Below, one piece after another: positions 42,742 to 51,164 of a stretch of DNA of 64,000 bases. The translations under genes were made by a program, and so were the position numbers. Every line of letters starts with the position of its first letter. The stretch's first letter is position 1. Source of the DNA: CAYSAQ01 sp964429235. GTDB taxonomy: Bacteria > Margulisbacteria > Riflemargulisbacteria > GWF2-35-9 > DYQY01. The stretch is taken from contig CAYSAQ010000004.1 of the NCBI GenBank assembly GCA_964429235.1, positions 62,001-126,000 of the forward strand, given 5' to 3'. The notes beneath the pieces were generated by a model, which was not told where the DNA came from, ran no database searches, and saw only the letters and a list, made by a program, of their open reading frames with translations.

Positions 42742-44511
42742 ATGGGGAATAAATCATTTATACGTGTATTCATCGTTAGTGTATTAGTTGTTGCCGGAAT
42801 TATTTTCTTATTAAATATAGGCAAGTATATTGCCCCTGAAACTACAAATAATTTATTAAGAGTTGATGGTTCTAAAATCTATACACCTTCTGGAAACATT
42901 TTTCAGCTTAAGGGCATTGCACTTCCTAATGGAGTTTATAATATTCGAGATCCATATATGCTTGTTGGGTCTCATTATGAGTTAAAAACAGCTGATTATT
43001 CAAGAATCAAAGCATTAGGTCTGAATTCTGTTAGATTCTATATCCAATATAATTGGCTAAATGATGATAATGAATATGATTTTTTTCAGTATTTAGACTC
43101 TCAAATTGCCTTAGCTAAGGAACATAATGTTTATTTAATCCTTAACCTTCATTTTTTTGGTATGTCTAAACGTGTAAACAAAGGTTTGGATGATGGTTTT
43201 TATAAAGGAAACAAAAAATACAATTTAGTTAGTTTTTGGAAAAAGATTTCTGATAGGTATAAAGATGAACCAATTATAGCTGCTTATGATTTATTGAATG
43301 AGCCAAGTACTTCCTCTCGTTTATCAGAAAAACAACTATATGATTATTATCAAAAAATGATTAAAGCGATAAGAGATAATGGTGATAATCATATTGTAAT
43401 AGTATCTGACCCTGTTAATAAATTTGCAGTAGAACTCAAGAAAGATATAAAAAAATCTAGCCCATTTCAGAAAATGAATGACAATAACTGTATTTACCAG
43501 TTTCATTGGTATGAGCCAATAGAATTTACGCATCAAGGGTTCTTTGAAAGTGATTATTTTGACCTTGGGGCTACGTATCCAACAGAAAGAATATTTGATA
43601 AATACAAAGGAGGTTATTATAAGAATCCTTATGTTTCAGACACTAAAGGGTTATGGGTGAAATATAAAACAGCTTGGGTAGATCTGAATAAGGCAAATTG
43701 CGATATTGATTTCAATAAAGATAAGTTCAATTTATCACTTTCATTTACTGGACTTAAAGGCAAAGTGTGGTTCGATGATATTGAATTATTTAAGAAAGAT
43801 AGCGCAGGAGTAATAAGAAAAATGAATGTGCCTAATGGAGACATCCGCAATTCACGTTCATTTGTTGGGTGGGTAAAGGATCCAAAGCCGTCTACATCTC
43901 CAGCTAAGTGGACCCTTATGGCAAACGAAGAAACTACTGGTATAAAAGGATCAATAGATTGGGAAAACGATTATTCTCTTAATGGGTCTGGTTCTTTGTA
44001 TGTAGATGCAAGAAACGCTATTTGGAAAGGAGAAAATCAGTGGGCAGTGTGGGGACAAAGTGGAGGTGCAATATCTGCCTTTTATAACATTGAAGAGGAT
44101 GCTAAATATCAAGCAACTTGTTGGGTTAAAACAATGGATAACCCGAATTACAATGTTTCTGTCGGTTTTGGAATATATGAGGTTAAGGAGATTTTGTTTA
44201 ATAAATTTACTATTAAAAATTTAATTCATGAATATTACGTTAAATGGGGCAAGAAAAACAATGTTCCGTTGTTTTGCGGAGAGTTTGGAACTACCAATCC
44301 TGGGCTATTACAGCCTACTGTTTCATCTAGACAACAAGCAAAATGGGTCTTTGAACTGAAAGATATTTTAGATAAAGAAGTTGCAAACTGGTCATATCAT
44401 TCCTATAAATCTTATTCGCCAAGATCTGATTTGTTCGGTTTATTTAACGCTAATCAAGATAAGCAAATTCAGAATATACTTAAAATAAAAACATCCAGCT
44501 ATAGCAAGTAG
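42742..44511 (+). CDS. GH5-type glycoside hydrolase with inserted beta-sandwich module
   Basis: The 589-residue protein is anchored by an N-terminal membrane helix (residues 7-26). A GH5 (beta/alpha)8 barrel begins at about 50: LGLNSVRFYIQYNW, HNVYLILNLHFFG, YDLLNEPST with acid/base Glu187, and YQFHWYEP. Instead of continuing directly, residues 290-490 hold a carbohydrate-binding-like beta-sandwich (KGKVWFDDIELF, YSLNGSGSLYVDAR). The barrel then resumes with PLFCGEFGTTNPG, nucleophile Glu514, and KDILDKEVANWSYHSYKS. It probably cleaves beta-glucans or mannans outside the inner membrane. Confidence 0.85.
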   Translation: MGNKSFIRVFIVSVLVVAGIIFLLNIGKYIAPETTNNLLRVDGSKIYTPSGNIFQLKGIALPNGVYNIRDPYMLVGSHYELKTADYSRIKALGLNSVRFYIQYNWLNDDNEYDFFQYLDSQIALAKEHNVYLILNLHFFGMSKRVNKGLDDGFYKGNKKYNLVSFWKKISDRYKDEPIIAAYDLLNEPSTSSRLSEKQLYDYYQKMIKAIRDNGDNHIVIVSDPVNKFAVELKKDIKKSSPFQKMNDNNCIYQFHWYEPIEFTHQGFFESDYFDLGATYPTERIFDKYKGGYYKNPYVSDTKGLWVKYKTAWVDLNKANCDIDFNKDKFNLSLSFTGLKGKVWFDDIELFKKDSAGVIRKMNVPNGDIRNSRSFVGWVKDPKPSTSPAKWTLMANEETTGIKGSIDWENDYSLNGSGSLYVDARNAIWKGENQWAVWGQSGGAISAFYNIEEDAKYQATCWVKTMDNPNYNVSVGFGIYEVKEILFNKFTIKNLIHEYYVKWGKKNNVPLFCGEFGTTNPGLLQPTVSSRQQAKWVFELKDILDKEVANWSYHSYKSYSPRSDLFGLFNANQDKQIQNILKIKTSSYSK

Positions 44512-44514
44512 TTA

Positions 44515-45207
44515 TTATATTTTTTCTAAAATATGCTGAATTATTCTAAAAGAATTCTCTGAAGCTACTGGCAGAAAATCATTAAAGCTTACTAAGGCGC
44601 TACCATCAGCCTTATCAGATATAGTCCTAATAATTATGCAAGGTATTTCGTTAACTTTTGCAACTAAAGCAACACTTGCACCTTCCATTTCCACTGCATC
44701 ACCATCTAGTTCCTTAAAAACGCTACTAAACGTCTTTTGTTGACTGTGAGTTACGAATACATCTCCCGTAAGAATTAGTCCGGTGTGTAGGCTATGAGAA
44801 GGGTCTTTATAAGAACTCGCAATCGCAAACAGCTCTTTATCACAATCAATGAATCGGAAATCAGTAAATGGTATTTGCCCAACCTTAAAACCTAAATTTG
44901 TAACATCTAGGTCATATTGAATGGTTGCTTTTGCAACAACAACGTCACCAATTTCAAAACTTTCATTAATAGCTCCTGCTAATCCTGTAAAAATAATTTT
45001 ATCTATTGAGAAATTATCTAGTAAATACTGAGTAAACATTGCAGCCATTACTTTCCCTACACCAGATTTTGCTACTATGACTTGCTTGTTAAAAAGCTCA
45101 CCTTCGTAGATAGTAAAATCATTCCATGTATGTTCTTTTTTTATTTTCATGTATTCTAATAGTTTTGATACTTCTTCTGGCATTGCTCCCAGTAATGCTA
45201 TTGTCAT
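44515..45207 (-). CDS. mtnN: 5'-Methylthioadenosine/S-adenosylhomocysteine nucleosidase
   Basis: A 230-residue nucleosidase that cleaves adenine from MTA and SAH, recycling S-adenosylmethionine by-products. MTIALLGAMPEEVSKLLEYM is the usual start with the general-acid Glu; KIIFTGLAGAINESFEIGDVVVA, DGDAVEMEGASVALVA and IIRTISDKADGSA, with the catalytic Asp, are the family blocks. AGGAG precedes the ATG. It is divergent from the ROK gene, and both are read from the palindromic promoter at 45234-45277. Confidence 0.96.
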   Translation of the reverse strand: MTIALLGAMPEEVSKLLEYMKIKKEHTWNDFTIYEGELFNKQVIVAKSGVGKVMAAMFTQYLLDNFSIDKIIFTGLAGAINESFEIGDVVVAKATIQYDLDVTNLGFKVGQIPFTDFRFIDCDKELFAIASSYKDPSHSLHTGLILTGDVFVTHSQQKTFSSVFKELDGDAVEMEGASVALVAKVNEIPCIIIRTISDKADGSALVSFNDFLPVASENSFRIIQHILEKI

Positions 45208-45233
45208 AATAATTACTCCTAAATTTTTAATTC

Positions 45234-45277
45234 ATTATAACTATTTCCTCGCCGAAAGGCGAGGGAACAGTTATAAT
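45234..45277. promoter_or_regulatory. Palindromic divergent promoter of mtnN and ROK kinase
   Basis: A near-perfect 44-base palindrome. Outer arms ATTATAACT (45234-45242) and AGTTATAAT (45269-45277) enclose TTCCTCGCC and GGCGAGGGAA around a GAAA loop. The outer ends are TATAAT boxes facing opposite ways: the right one ends 7 bases before the ROK ATG at 45285, and the left one, read on the minus strand, starts mtnN with a short leader holding AGGAG. No separate minus 35 boxes are evident. Confidence 0.7.
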
Positions 45278-45284
45278 AATGCCT

Positions 45285-46271
45285 ATGAAATATATTATAG
45301 GTTTAGACATAGGTGGAACAAAAATAGCTGCAGCAATAGCTGATAGCAAGGGGAATATCCTCAAAAGCATTAATACCCCAACTCAAGCAAAAAAAGGTGG
45401 AGATTTCGTAACAGATAAAATAAATAGCATTATCAATGAGCTTCTTAAGGAATCAGGAGTTGAAGCAAAAGAATTAAAGAACATTGCATTAGGAATTCCA
45501 GGACAGATTAATAAAGCAAAAGGAATAATAATAAATGCTCCTAATATAAAAGGGTGGAAAGATTATCATCTACAGGCAAAAATAGAGAAAAAATTCCCAA
45601 AAGTTCCAGTAATTATGGATAACGATGCAAACTGTGCAGCAATGGGAGAGGTATACTTTGGTTCTAAAAAAGGATTAAAGGATATCGTATTCCTAACAGT
45701 TAGTACTGGTGTTGGTGGTGGCATTGTTATTAATAAAAAGCTTTATAGTGGGAAAAATACAATTGCAGGCGAAATTGGGCATATGTCTTTAAATATTATT
45801 GATAATAAAGATTATAAATGTAACTGTGGGAGATATGGCTGTTTTGAAGCATATGCATCTGGTGTAAGCATGGCTAAAAGAGCTAGAAAAAAACTTCAAA
45901 AAATTGATGTTCTAAAAGATGACTATGGTAAAAAGACTTTAGAATTAGCTGAAAGTAATCTTAATGAAATAACATCTATAGTTATTAGCGAGGCTGCAAA
46001 GCAGGGTGATGAGTTTGCTAAAGATATTATTAAAGAAAATGCTTATTATATCGGTATTGGTTGTGTGAACCTTATAAATATTTTAGATCCTGAAGCCATT
46101 ATCATTGGTGGTGGCGTTAGTAAAATAGGAGATCTTCTCTTTGATGAAATTAAAGAGACAATAAATAAACATGTATCCATGATTAAAAATGTAAAAACAG
46201 AAATTATACCTGCAACATTAGGTACAGATGCAGGATTATTGGGAGCCGTAGCGGTAGGACTATCTGAATGA
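45285..46271 (+). CDS. ROK-family sugar kinase (glucokinase type)
   Basis: A 328-residue ROK kinase: GLDIGGTKIAAAIADSKG is the phosphate loop, VPVIMDNDANCAAMGE holds the catalytic Asp, TVSTGVGGGIVINKKLYSG and AGEIGHMSL the sugar-binding Glu and zinc His, and CNCGRYGCFEAYASG the zinc Cys cluster. Likely converts glucose, or another hexose, to its 6-phosphate in the cytoplasm. I favour ATG 45285 over ATG 45279 because the promoter box predicts a start there. It overlaps hisH by 4 nt and heads an eight-gene overlapping run to 53528. Confidence 0.9.
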   Translation: MKYIIGLDIGGTKIAAAIADSKGNILKSINTPTQAKKGGDFVTDKINSIINELLKESGVEAKELKNIALGIPGQINKAKGIIINAPNIKGWKDYHLQAKIEKKFPKVPVIMDNDANCAAMGEVYFGSKKGLKDIVFLTVSTGVGGGIVINKKLYSGKNTIAGEIGHMSLNIIDNKDYKCNCGRYGCFEAYASGVSMAKRARKKLQKIDVLKDDYGKKTLELAESNLNEITSIVISEAAKQGDEFAKDIIKENAYYIGIGCVNLINILDPEAIIIGGGVSKIGDLLFDEIKETINKHVSMIKNVKTEIIPATLGTDAGLLGAVAVGLSE

Positions 46272-46873
46272 TCAGAATCATCAATTATGATGCTGGAAAT
46301 ATTTTAAACGTTAATAGAGCTTTTCATCAAATTGGCGTGGAATCCATAATTACTAGTGATTTAGATGATCTAGACATAGAAAAAGATTTATTAGTATTGC
46401 CTGGAGTTGGCTCCTTTGGAGCTACTATGGAAAGTCTTAACAATCTAGGATTAACAGCCAAGATAACAGATTATATTAACAATGGCGGTAAATTCCTTGG
46501 TATTTGCTTAGGCTTACAGTTGTTGTTTTCAAGTAGCGAAGAAAGCCCAGGCATTAAAGGTCTTTCATTATTTCCAGAAGATGTGGTTAAGTTCCCTAAA
46601 GACAAATGCGCTACAATACCTCAAATTGGCTGGAATACATTACAAATAGAAAATGATTTTTTTAAAGAATTTAATGATAAGTTTTTTTATTTTGTTCATT
46701 CTTTTTATGTTCCTAAATTACAGGTAAACACCCTCAGTTCAACTGAATACGGCATAGAATTCACATCAGCTATTATCAAGGATAATCTAATCGCAACACA
46801 GTTCCACCCAGAGAAAAGTGGAGAAGTAGGGCTTTCTTTCTTAAAAAAAGTCTTAGAATACTATAAGATATAA
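46268..46873 (+). CDS. hisH: Imidazole glycerol phosphate synthase, glutaminase subunit
   Basis: The 201-residue HisH supplies ammonia to HisF in histidine synthesis. GICLGLQLLF contains the catalytic Cys and TQFHPEKSGEVGL the His-Glu pair; YDAGNILNVNRAF and LPGVGSFGATM are family marks. The start overlaps the ROK gene by 4 nt, and hisA follows after 2 nt. HisF and the remaining his genes are outside this window. Confidence 0.96.
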   Translation: MIRIINYDAGNILNVNRAFHQIGVESIITSDLDDLDIEKDLLVLPGVGSFGATMESLNNLGLTAKITDYINNGGKFLGICLGLQLLFSSSEESPGIKGLSLFPEDVVKFPKDKCATIPQIGWNTLQIENDFFKEFNDKFFYFVHSFYVPKLQVNTLSSTEYGIEFTSAIIKDNLIATQFHPEKSGEVGLSFLKKVLEYYKI

Positions 46874-46875
46874 AT

Positions 46876-47613
46876 ATGTTAAAACTTTTACCAGCCATAG
46901 ATCTAATAGATAACCAATGTGTAAGACTCGTACAGGGAGATTATGGACAAAAGACAACTTATGGGTCAGATCCTGTTGCTGTTGCTAAAGATTTCGAAGC
47001 ACAAGGCGCGGATGTGTTACATGTTGTTGACCTAAGTGGTGCTAAGCAAGGAAGTATAGCTCATTTGGAGATGATTAAGAAAATAAGAGAAAGTATCAGT
47101 ATCCCAATGGAAGTAGGTGGTGGAGTAAGAACAAAAGAAGCTGTAAAGCAGCTTATTGAAGTTGGAGTAGAAAGAATTATTTTAGGCACAGTGCTGATAA
47201 AAGATAAAGAATTTGCAAAAAATATCTTACAAGAATATCCAGATAGAATTGTTTTCGGCATTGATGGTAGAGACGATAAGGTCGCAGTTAGTGGCTGGCT
47301 AGAGGAAACAGATGTAACTGTTATAGATTTAATCAAAGAGTATGAAGAATTTGGTTTAACTCATGTTATATATACAGATATAAACAAAGATGGTCTTTTA
47401 CAGGGAGCAAATTTAATTATGTTAAGAAGAATTTTAGAAGAAACAAATATAAATTTAGTCGCTTCTGGAGGGGTGTCAAGTCTTGCAGACATTGAGAAGA
47501 TCCGTAATATTGATATCAACGAGAAACTTTTTGGTGTAATCACTGGAAAAGCTCTTTATGAGAATAAATTTACGGTAAAGCAAGCAAAGGACCTGATATT
47601 AAATGCAAAATAA
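46876..47613 (+). CDS. hisA: ProFAR isomerase HisA
   Basis: A 245-residue (beta/alpha)8 isomerase of histidine synthesis. LLPAIDLIDNQCVRLVQGDYG carries the catalytic Asp8, THVIYTDINKDGLLQGAN the second Asp, and VEVGGGVRTKEAV-like (MEVGGGVRTKEA) plus VASGGVSSLADI the phosphate sites. It is paired with hisH and overlaps the LOG gene by 11 nt. Context supports HisA rather than the related TrpF-type or HisF. Confidence 0.96.
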   Translation: MLKLLPAIDLIDNQCVRLVQGDYGQKTTYGSDPVAVAKDFEAQGADVLHVVDLSGAKQGSIAHLEMIKKIRESISIPMEVGGGVRTKEAVKQLIEVGVERIILGTVLIKDKEFAKNILQEYPDRIVFGIDGRDDKVAVSGWLEETDVTVIDLIKEYEEFGLTHVIYTDINKDGLLQGANLIMLRRILEETNINLVASGGVSSLADIEKIRNIDINEKLFGVITGKALYENKFTVKQAKDLILNAK

Positions 47614-48619
47614 ACCTAACAATATTCAATTAAAGAAAGACATTGAAGATCTACTAAGAAAACATGATATAGATCATAGTTCTCACTACCAGGTATTAAA
47701 AGACTTGATGTTATCCGCTATCCTTTACCATTGGGAAGACCCACTAGTTGCAGACTTAATACCAATAAAAGAAGGAATCGAAGAAATAAGAGAATCCTTT
47801 AAGATGTTTAAAAAATATCGTTATGATAGAAAAATATCTATTTTTGGGTCAGCAAGAACACCAGAAGATGATCCTCTATACAAGCTAACATATGATTTTG
47901 CTAATAAAGCAGCATTAAAAGGATATAAGATTATTACTGGCGCGGGACCAGGGATTATGGCTGCTGGTAATCGTGGAGCAGGACCCGATAATACTTTTGG
48001 ATTAGGCTTAAAACTGCCTTATGAAAGTGAGAACCCAATATTTGCTGCAAGACCAGATCATTTAACTTTATTTAATAATTTTTATTCAAGAAAACTTACT
48101 TTTTATCGCGAATCTGATGCAATTGTCGTAATGCCTGGTGGATTTGGAACAATGGATGAAATATTTCAGGGACTTACAACATTACAAACCGGAAAGAAGA
48201 AAGTAACGCCTTTTATTCTTTTAGATGAACCAAATGGGACATTCTGGAAAGAATTTGATAAGTGGATAGACAAAAATATGGATAAGCTGGGGTACATATC
48301 TAAACCTGATAGGTCTATGTATACGCTTTGTACTGACGCGGATGAAGCTTTAGGTATAATTAATAATTATTATAAAATATTCCACTCATATATCAATATA
48401 GATGATAAAGATATCTTCTTTCAGCTAAAAAGAAAATTGACTAAAGAAGAGGAAGTGAAAATTAGTAAAATAGCGCATGATTATGATTTATCAGACTTAC
48501 TCTTTGTAAGAGAACGCTATTATCCTAAACATAATTTATATGTGTACAAGTTTTCAGTAAAAGAACTAAGAGACTATGTTAATCTAAAATTGTTCATTCA
48601 AGAGCTGAATAAGCTGTAA
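47603..48619 (+). CDS. LOG-family (TIGR00730-like) Rossmann protein with extra domains
   Basis: The 338-residue protein contains the LOG core at about residues 75-260: ISIFGSARTPEDDPLY, GAGPGIMAAGNRGAGPDNTFGLGLKL, and the PGGFGTMDEIFQGLTTLQTGK signature. LOG proteins cleave nucleoside 5'-monophosphates (cytokinin-activating type or pyrimidine/purine nucleosidase). It has an N-terminal extension (1-75) and an extra C-terminal region (260-338) beyond plain LOG, similar to PpnN-type enzymes. Substrate is unproven. Overlaps hisA by 11 nt. Confidence 0.85.
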   Translation: MQNKPNNIQLKKDIEDLLRKHDIDHSSHYQVLKDLMLSAILYHWEDPLVADLIPIKEGIEEIRESFKMFKKYRYDRKISIFGSARTPEDDPLYKLTYDFANKAALKGYKIITGAGPGIMAAGNRGAGPDNTFGLGLKLPYESENPIFAARPDHLTLFNNFYSRKLTFYRESDAIVVMPGGFGTMDEIFQGLTTLQTGKKKVTPFILLDEPNGTFWKEFDKWIDKNMDKLGYISKPDRSMYTLCTDADEALGIINNYYKIFHSYINIDDKDIFFQLKRKLTKEEEVKISKIAHDYDLSDLLFVRERYYPKHNLYVYKFSVKELRDYVNLKLFIQELNKL

Positions 48620-48621
48620 TT

Positions 48622-49170
48622 ATGATTATTACAATTACTGGCAGAATGGGTTCCGGTAAAGATACAGTACTTAATCTGCTAAATGCACCCGAAGGATATT
48701 TGATTTTAGATGCTGATACAATAGGACATGATTTGCTAACAAAGGATTATGTTATAAAGAAGGTTTCTTTTAGTTATCCTACAGTAATTGAAAATGGAAA
48801 AATTAATAAACAGAAGTTAGCTGCAAAGGTTTTTCCAAACAATATAGATGCATTTAATCAGATTATCCATCCATATCTAATAGAAGAGATACAGTCCAAT
48901 TTATATCCAAATACAATTATTAATGCCGCGATACCAAAAGAGCTTAAATTGCTTGAGTTAAGCGATGTCATTATCACAGTAGATTCCACGGATGAGTCTA
49001 TTATAAAAAGAACAGCAGAGAGATTTGAACGACAAGATGTATTGAATAGATTGAAAGTGCAGAAAACAAGAGAGTGGTATAACGGCATTTCTGATATAAT
49101 TATCAACAATAACGGTAGTTTTGAAGAGCTGCAAGAAGAAGTTGATAAAAAATGCAAAACTTTATTTTAG
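48622..49170 (+). CDS. coaE: Dephospho-CoA kinase
   Basis: The 182-residue kinase performs the last step of CoA synthesis. TGRMGSGKDTVL is the P-loop, LDADTIGHDLL contains the substrate Asp, and IKRTAERFERQDV resembles the family's R-x-x-x-R lid. Slightly shorter than typical (about 200). It starts 2 nt after the LOG stop and overlaps uvrB by 19 nt. Together with coaB and coaC at 61.6-62.8 kb, much of the CoA pathway is in this window. Confidence 0.85.
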   Translation: MIITITGRMGSGKDTVLNLLNAPEGYLILDADTIGHDLLTKDYVIKKVSFSYPTVIENGKINKQKLAAKVFPNNIDAFNQIIHPYLIEEIQSNLYPNTIINAAIPKELKLLELSDVIITVDSTDESIIKRTAERFERQDVLNRLKVQKTREWYNGISDIIINNNGSFEELQEEVDKKCKTLF

Positions 49171-51164
49171 AAGCTAATTATAAGCCTACAGGGGATCAAC
49201 CAGAAGCCATACGAAAAATTATTAATGGCATCAATAATGGTGAAAAGTTCCAAACATTACATGGTGTAACAGGAAGTGGTAAGACTTTCACAGTTGCTAA
49301 TATCATTAAAGAAGTTAACAAGCCTGTTCTTATACTAGCTCACAATAAAACACTTGCCGCACAGCTTTGTAGTGAATATAAGGATTATTTTCCTAAAAAT
49401 GCAGTTGAGTTCTTCATTAGCTATTATGATTATTATCAGCCAGAGGCCTATCTTCCAACTACGGATACATATATAGAAAAAGATTCTTCTATAAATGAAG
49501 AAATAGAAAAGATGAGACATAGCGCTACTTTTTCACTTTTTAATCGAGAGGATGTCTTAATTGTTTCTTCTGTCTCTTGTATCTATGGGCTTGGATCACC
49601 AGAAACTTATGCAGAAGGAAGCATTACTCTTAAGGTTGGAGATGTGATAGAACGCGAAGAACTTATAGATAAATTAATAGAAATTCGTTATGAAAGAAAT
49701 GATACAGAGCTTAAGAGAGGTAATTTTGGTATCAAAGGAGAAGTGTTTGATATCTTCCCAAGTTACGATGAGAATATATTAAGAATAGAGTTTTTTGGTG
49801 ATGAGATAGAGAAAATATATTACATAGATGCCCTGAACAGAACACCTATTAGCAGATTTGAAGAGTTTATGATTTATCCTGCCAGTCATTTCTTGGTAAA
49901 AACAGGCTTTCAACGTGAAGTTATTGCTGAAATACTAAAAGATTTAAACATTAGACTTCAAGAACTAAAAAAAGAAAACAAACTAGTAGAAGCACAAAGA
50001 TTAGAACAACGAACTATGTTTGATATCGAAATGATTGAAGAAGTAGGGTATTGCAGTGGGATTGAGAACTATTCAAGATATCTTACTGATAGAAACCAAG
50101 GAGAATCCCCATATACATTAATAGATTATTTGCCAAAAGACTTTCTGTTAATTGTTGATGAGTCGCATGTGACATTACCACAGGTAAGAGGTATGTTTGC
50201 TGGTGATAAAGCAAGAAAGACTACATTAGTAGAGCATGGGTTCAGACTTCCTAGCGCCTTAGATAATAGACCTTTGAATTTCCCTGAATTCGAGGAAAAG
50301 ATCAGCCAGGTTTTATTTGTATCAGCTACACCAGGTCCTTACGAGTTTGAACATTCAACCCAAATTGTTGAACAGGTTATTAGACCAACAGGATTATTGG
50401 ATCCTCAAGTAGAGGTTCGTAAAACAAAGGGACAAATGGATGAGTTGCTTAAAGAGATTTCTAAACGGATAGAAAAGAATGAAAGAACATTGGTTATCAC
50501 ACTTACCAAAAAGATGGCTGAAGAGCTAACAACTTATCTGCTTAATAAGAAAATTAAAACTCGTTATCTGCATTCAGATATTGCAGCACTTGATAGATAT
50601 GCAATATTACACGACCTTAGACAAGGCGTGTTCGATGTATTGGTTGGCATAAACCTATTAAGAGAGGGTTTGGATTTGCCAGAAGTGTCCCTTATTGCCA
50701 TCTTGGATGCTGATAAAGAGGGTTTCTTAAGGGATGAGAGGTCCTTAATTCAGATAATTGGTAGAGCGGCAAGAAATGCCGATGGGAGAGTAATACTATT
50801 TGCAGATAGAATGACCGGTTCAATGCAAAGAGCTATAAGTGAAACAAATAGACGTAGAAAGATACAGGAAGAATATAATACTAAGCATGGCATCACGCCT
50901 ACTACTATTGTTTCTAAAATAAAAAAGAAGATTGGTAAAGGCAGTGATGGCAAACAATCATGGCAGGCAACAGAAAAAAAGAACTATGAAGAACTAAAAT
51001 GGTTAGATACAATAGATGCAGATAAGCTTACTCCAAAGGATTTTCTCAAAACTGTAGATGTCCTACGAAAGGAAATGAAAAAAGCTGCAACAGATATGGA
51101 TTTTGAAAAAGCAGCGATTTTAAGAGATAAAATTTATGCACTGGAAAACAAAACTTTTAACTAG
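49152..51164 (+). CDS. uvrB: Excinuclease ABC subunit B
   Basis: A 670-residue UvrB, the damage-verifying helicase-like subunit of nucleotide excision repair. LHGVTGSGKTFTVAN is Walker A, YYDYYQPEAYLPTTDTYIEKD the damage-binding hairpin, IVDESHVTLPQ the DEAD-like box, and IGRAARNADGRVILFADRMT motif VI. The C-terminal UVR domain that contacts UvrC (FEKAAILRDKIYAL) is intact. It overlaps coaE by 19 nt and the next gene by 29 nt. Confidence 0.98.
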   Translation: MQNFILEANYKPTGDQPEAIRKIINGINNGEKFQTLHGVTGSGKTFTVANIIKEVNKPVLILAHNKTLAAQLCSEYKDYFPKNAVEFFISYYDYYQPEAYLPTTDTYIEKDSSINEEIEKMRHSATFSLFNREDVLIVSSVSCIYGLGSPETYAEGSITLKVGDVIEREELIDKLIEIRYERNDTELKRGNFGIKGEVFDIFPSYDENILRIEFFGDEIEKIYYIDALNRTPISRFEEFMIYPASHFLVKTGFQREVIAEILKDLNIRLQELKKENKLVEAQRLEQRTMFDIEMIEEVGYCSGIENYSRYLTDRNQGESPYTLIDYLPKDFLLIVDESHVTLPQVRGMFAGDKARKTTLVEHGFRLPSALDNRPLNFPEFEEKISQVLFVSATPGPYEFEHSTQIVEQVIRPTGLLDPQVEVRKTKGQMDELLKEISKRIEKNERTLVITLTKKMAEELTTYLLNKKIKTRYLHSDIAALDRYAILHDLRQGVFDVLVGINLLREGLDLPEVSLIAILDADKEGFLRDERSLIQIIGRAARNADGRVILFADRMTGSMQRAISETNRRRKIQEEYNTKHGITPTTIVSKIKKKIGKGSDGKQSWQATEKKNYEELKWLDTIDADKLTPKDFLKTVDVLRKEMKKAATDMDFEKAAILRDKIYALENKTFN

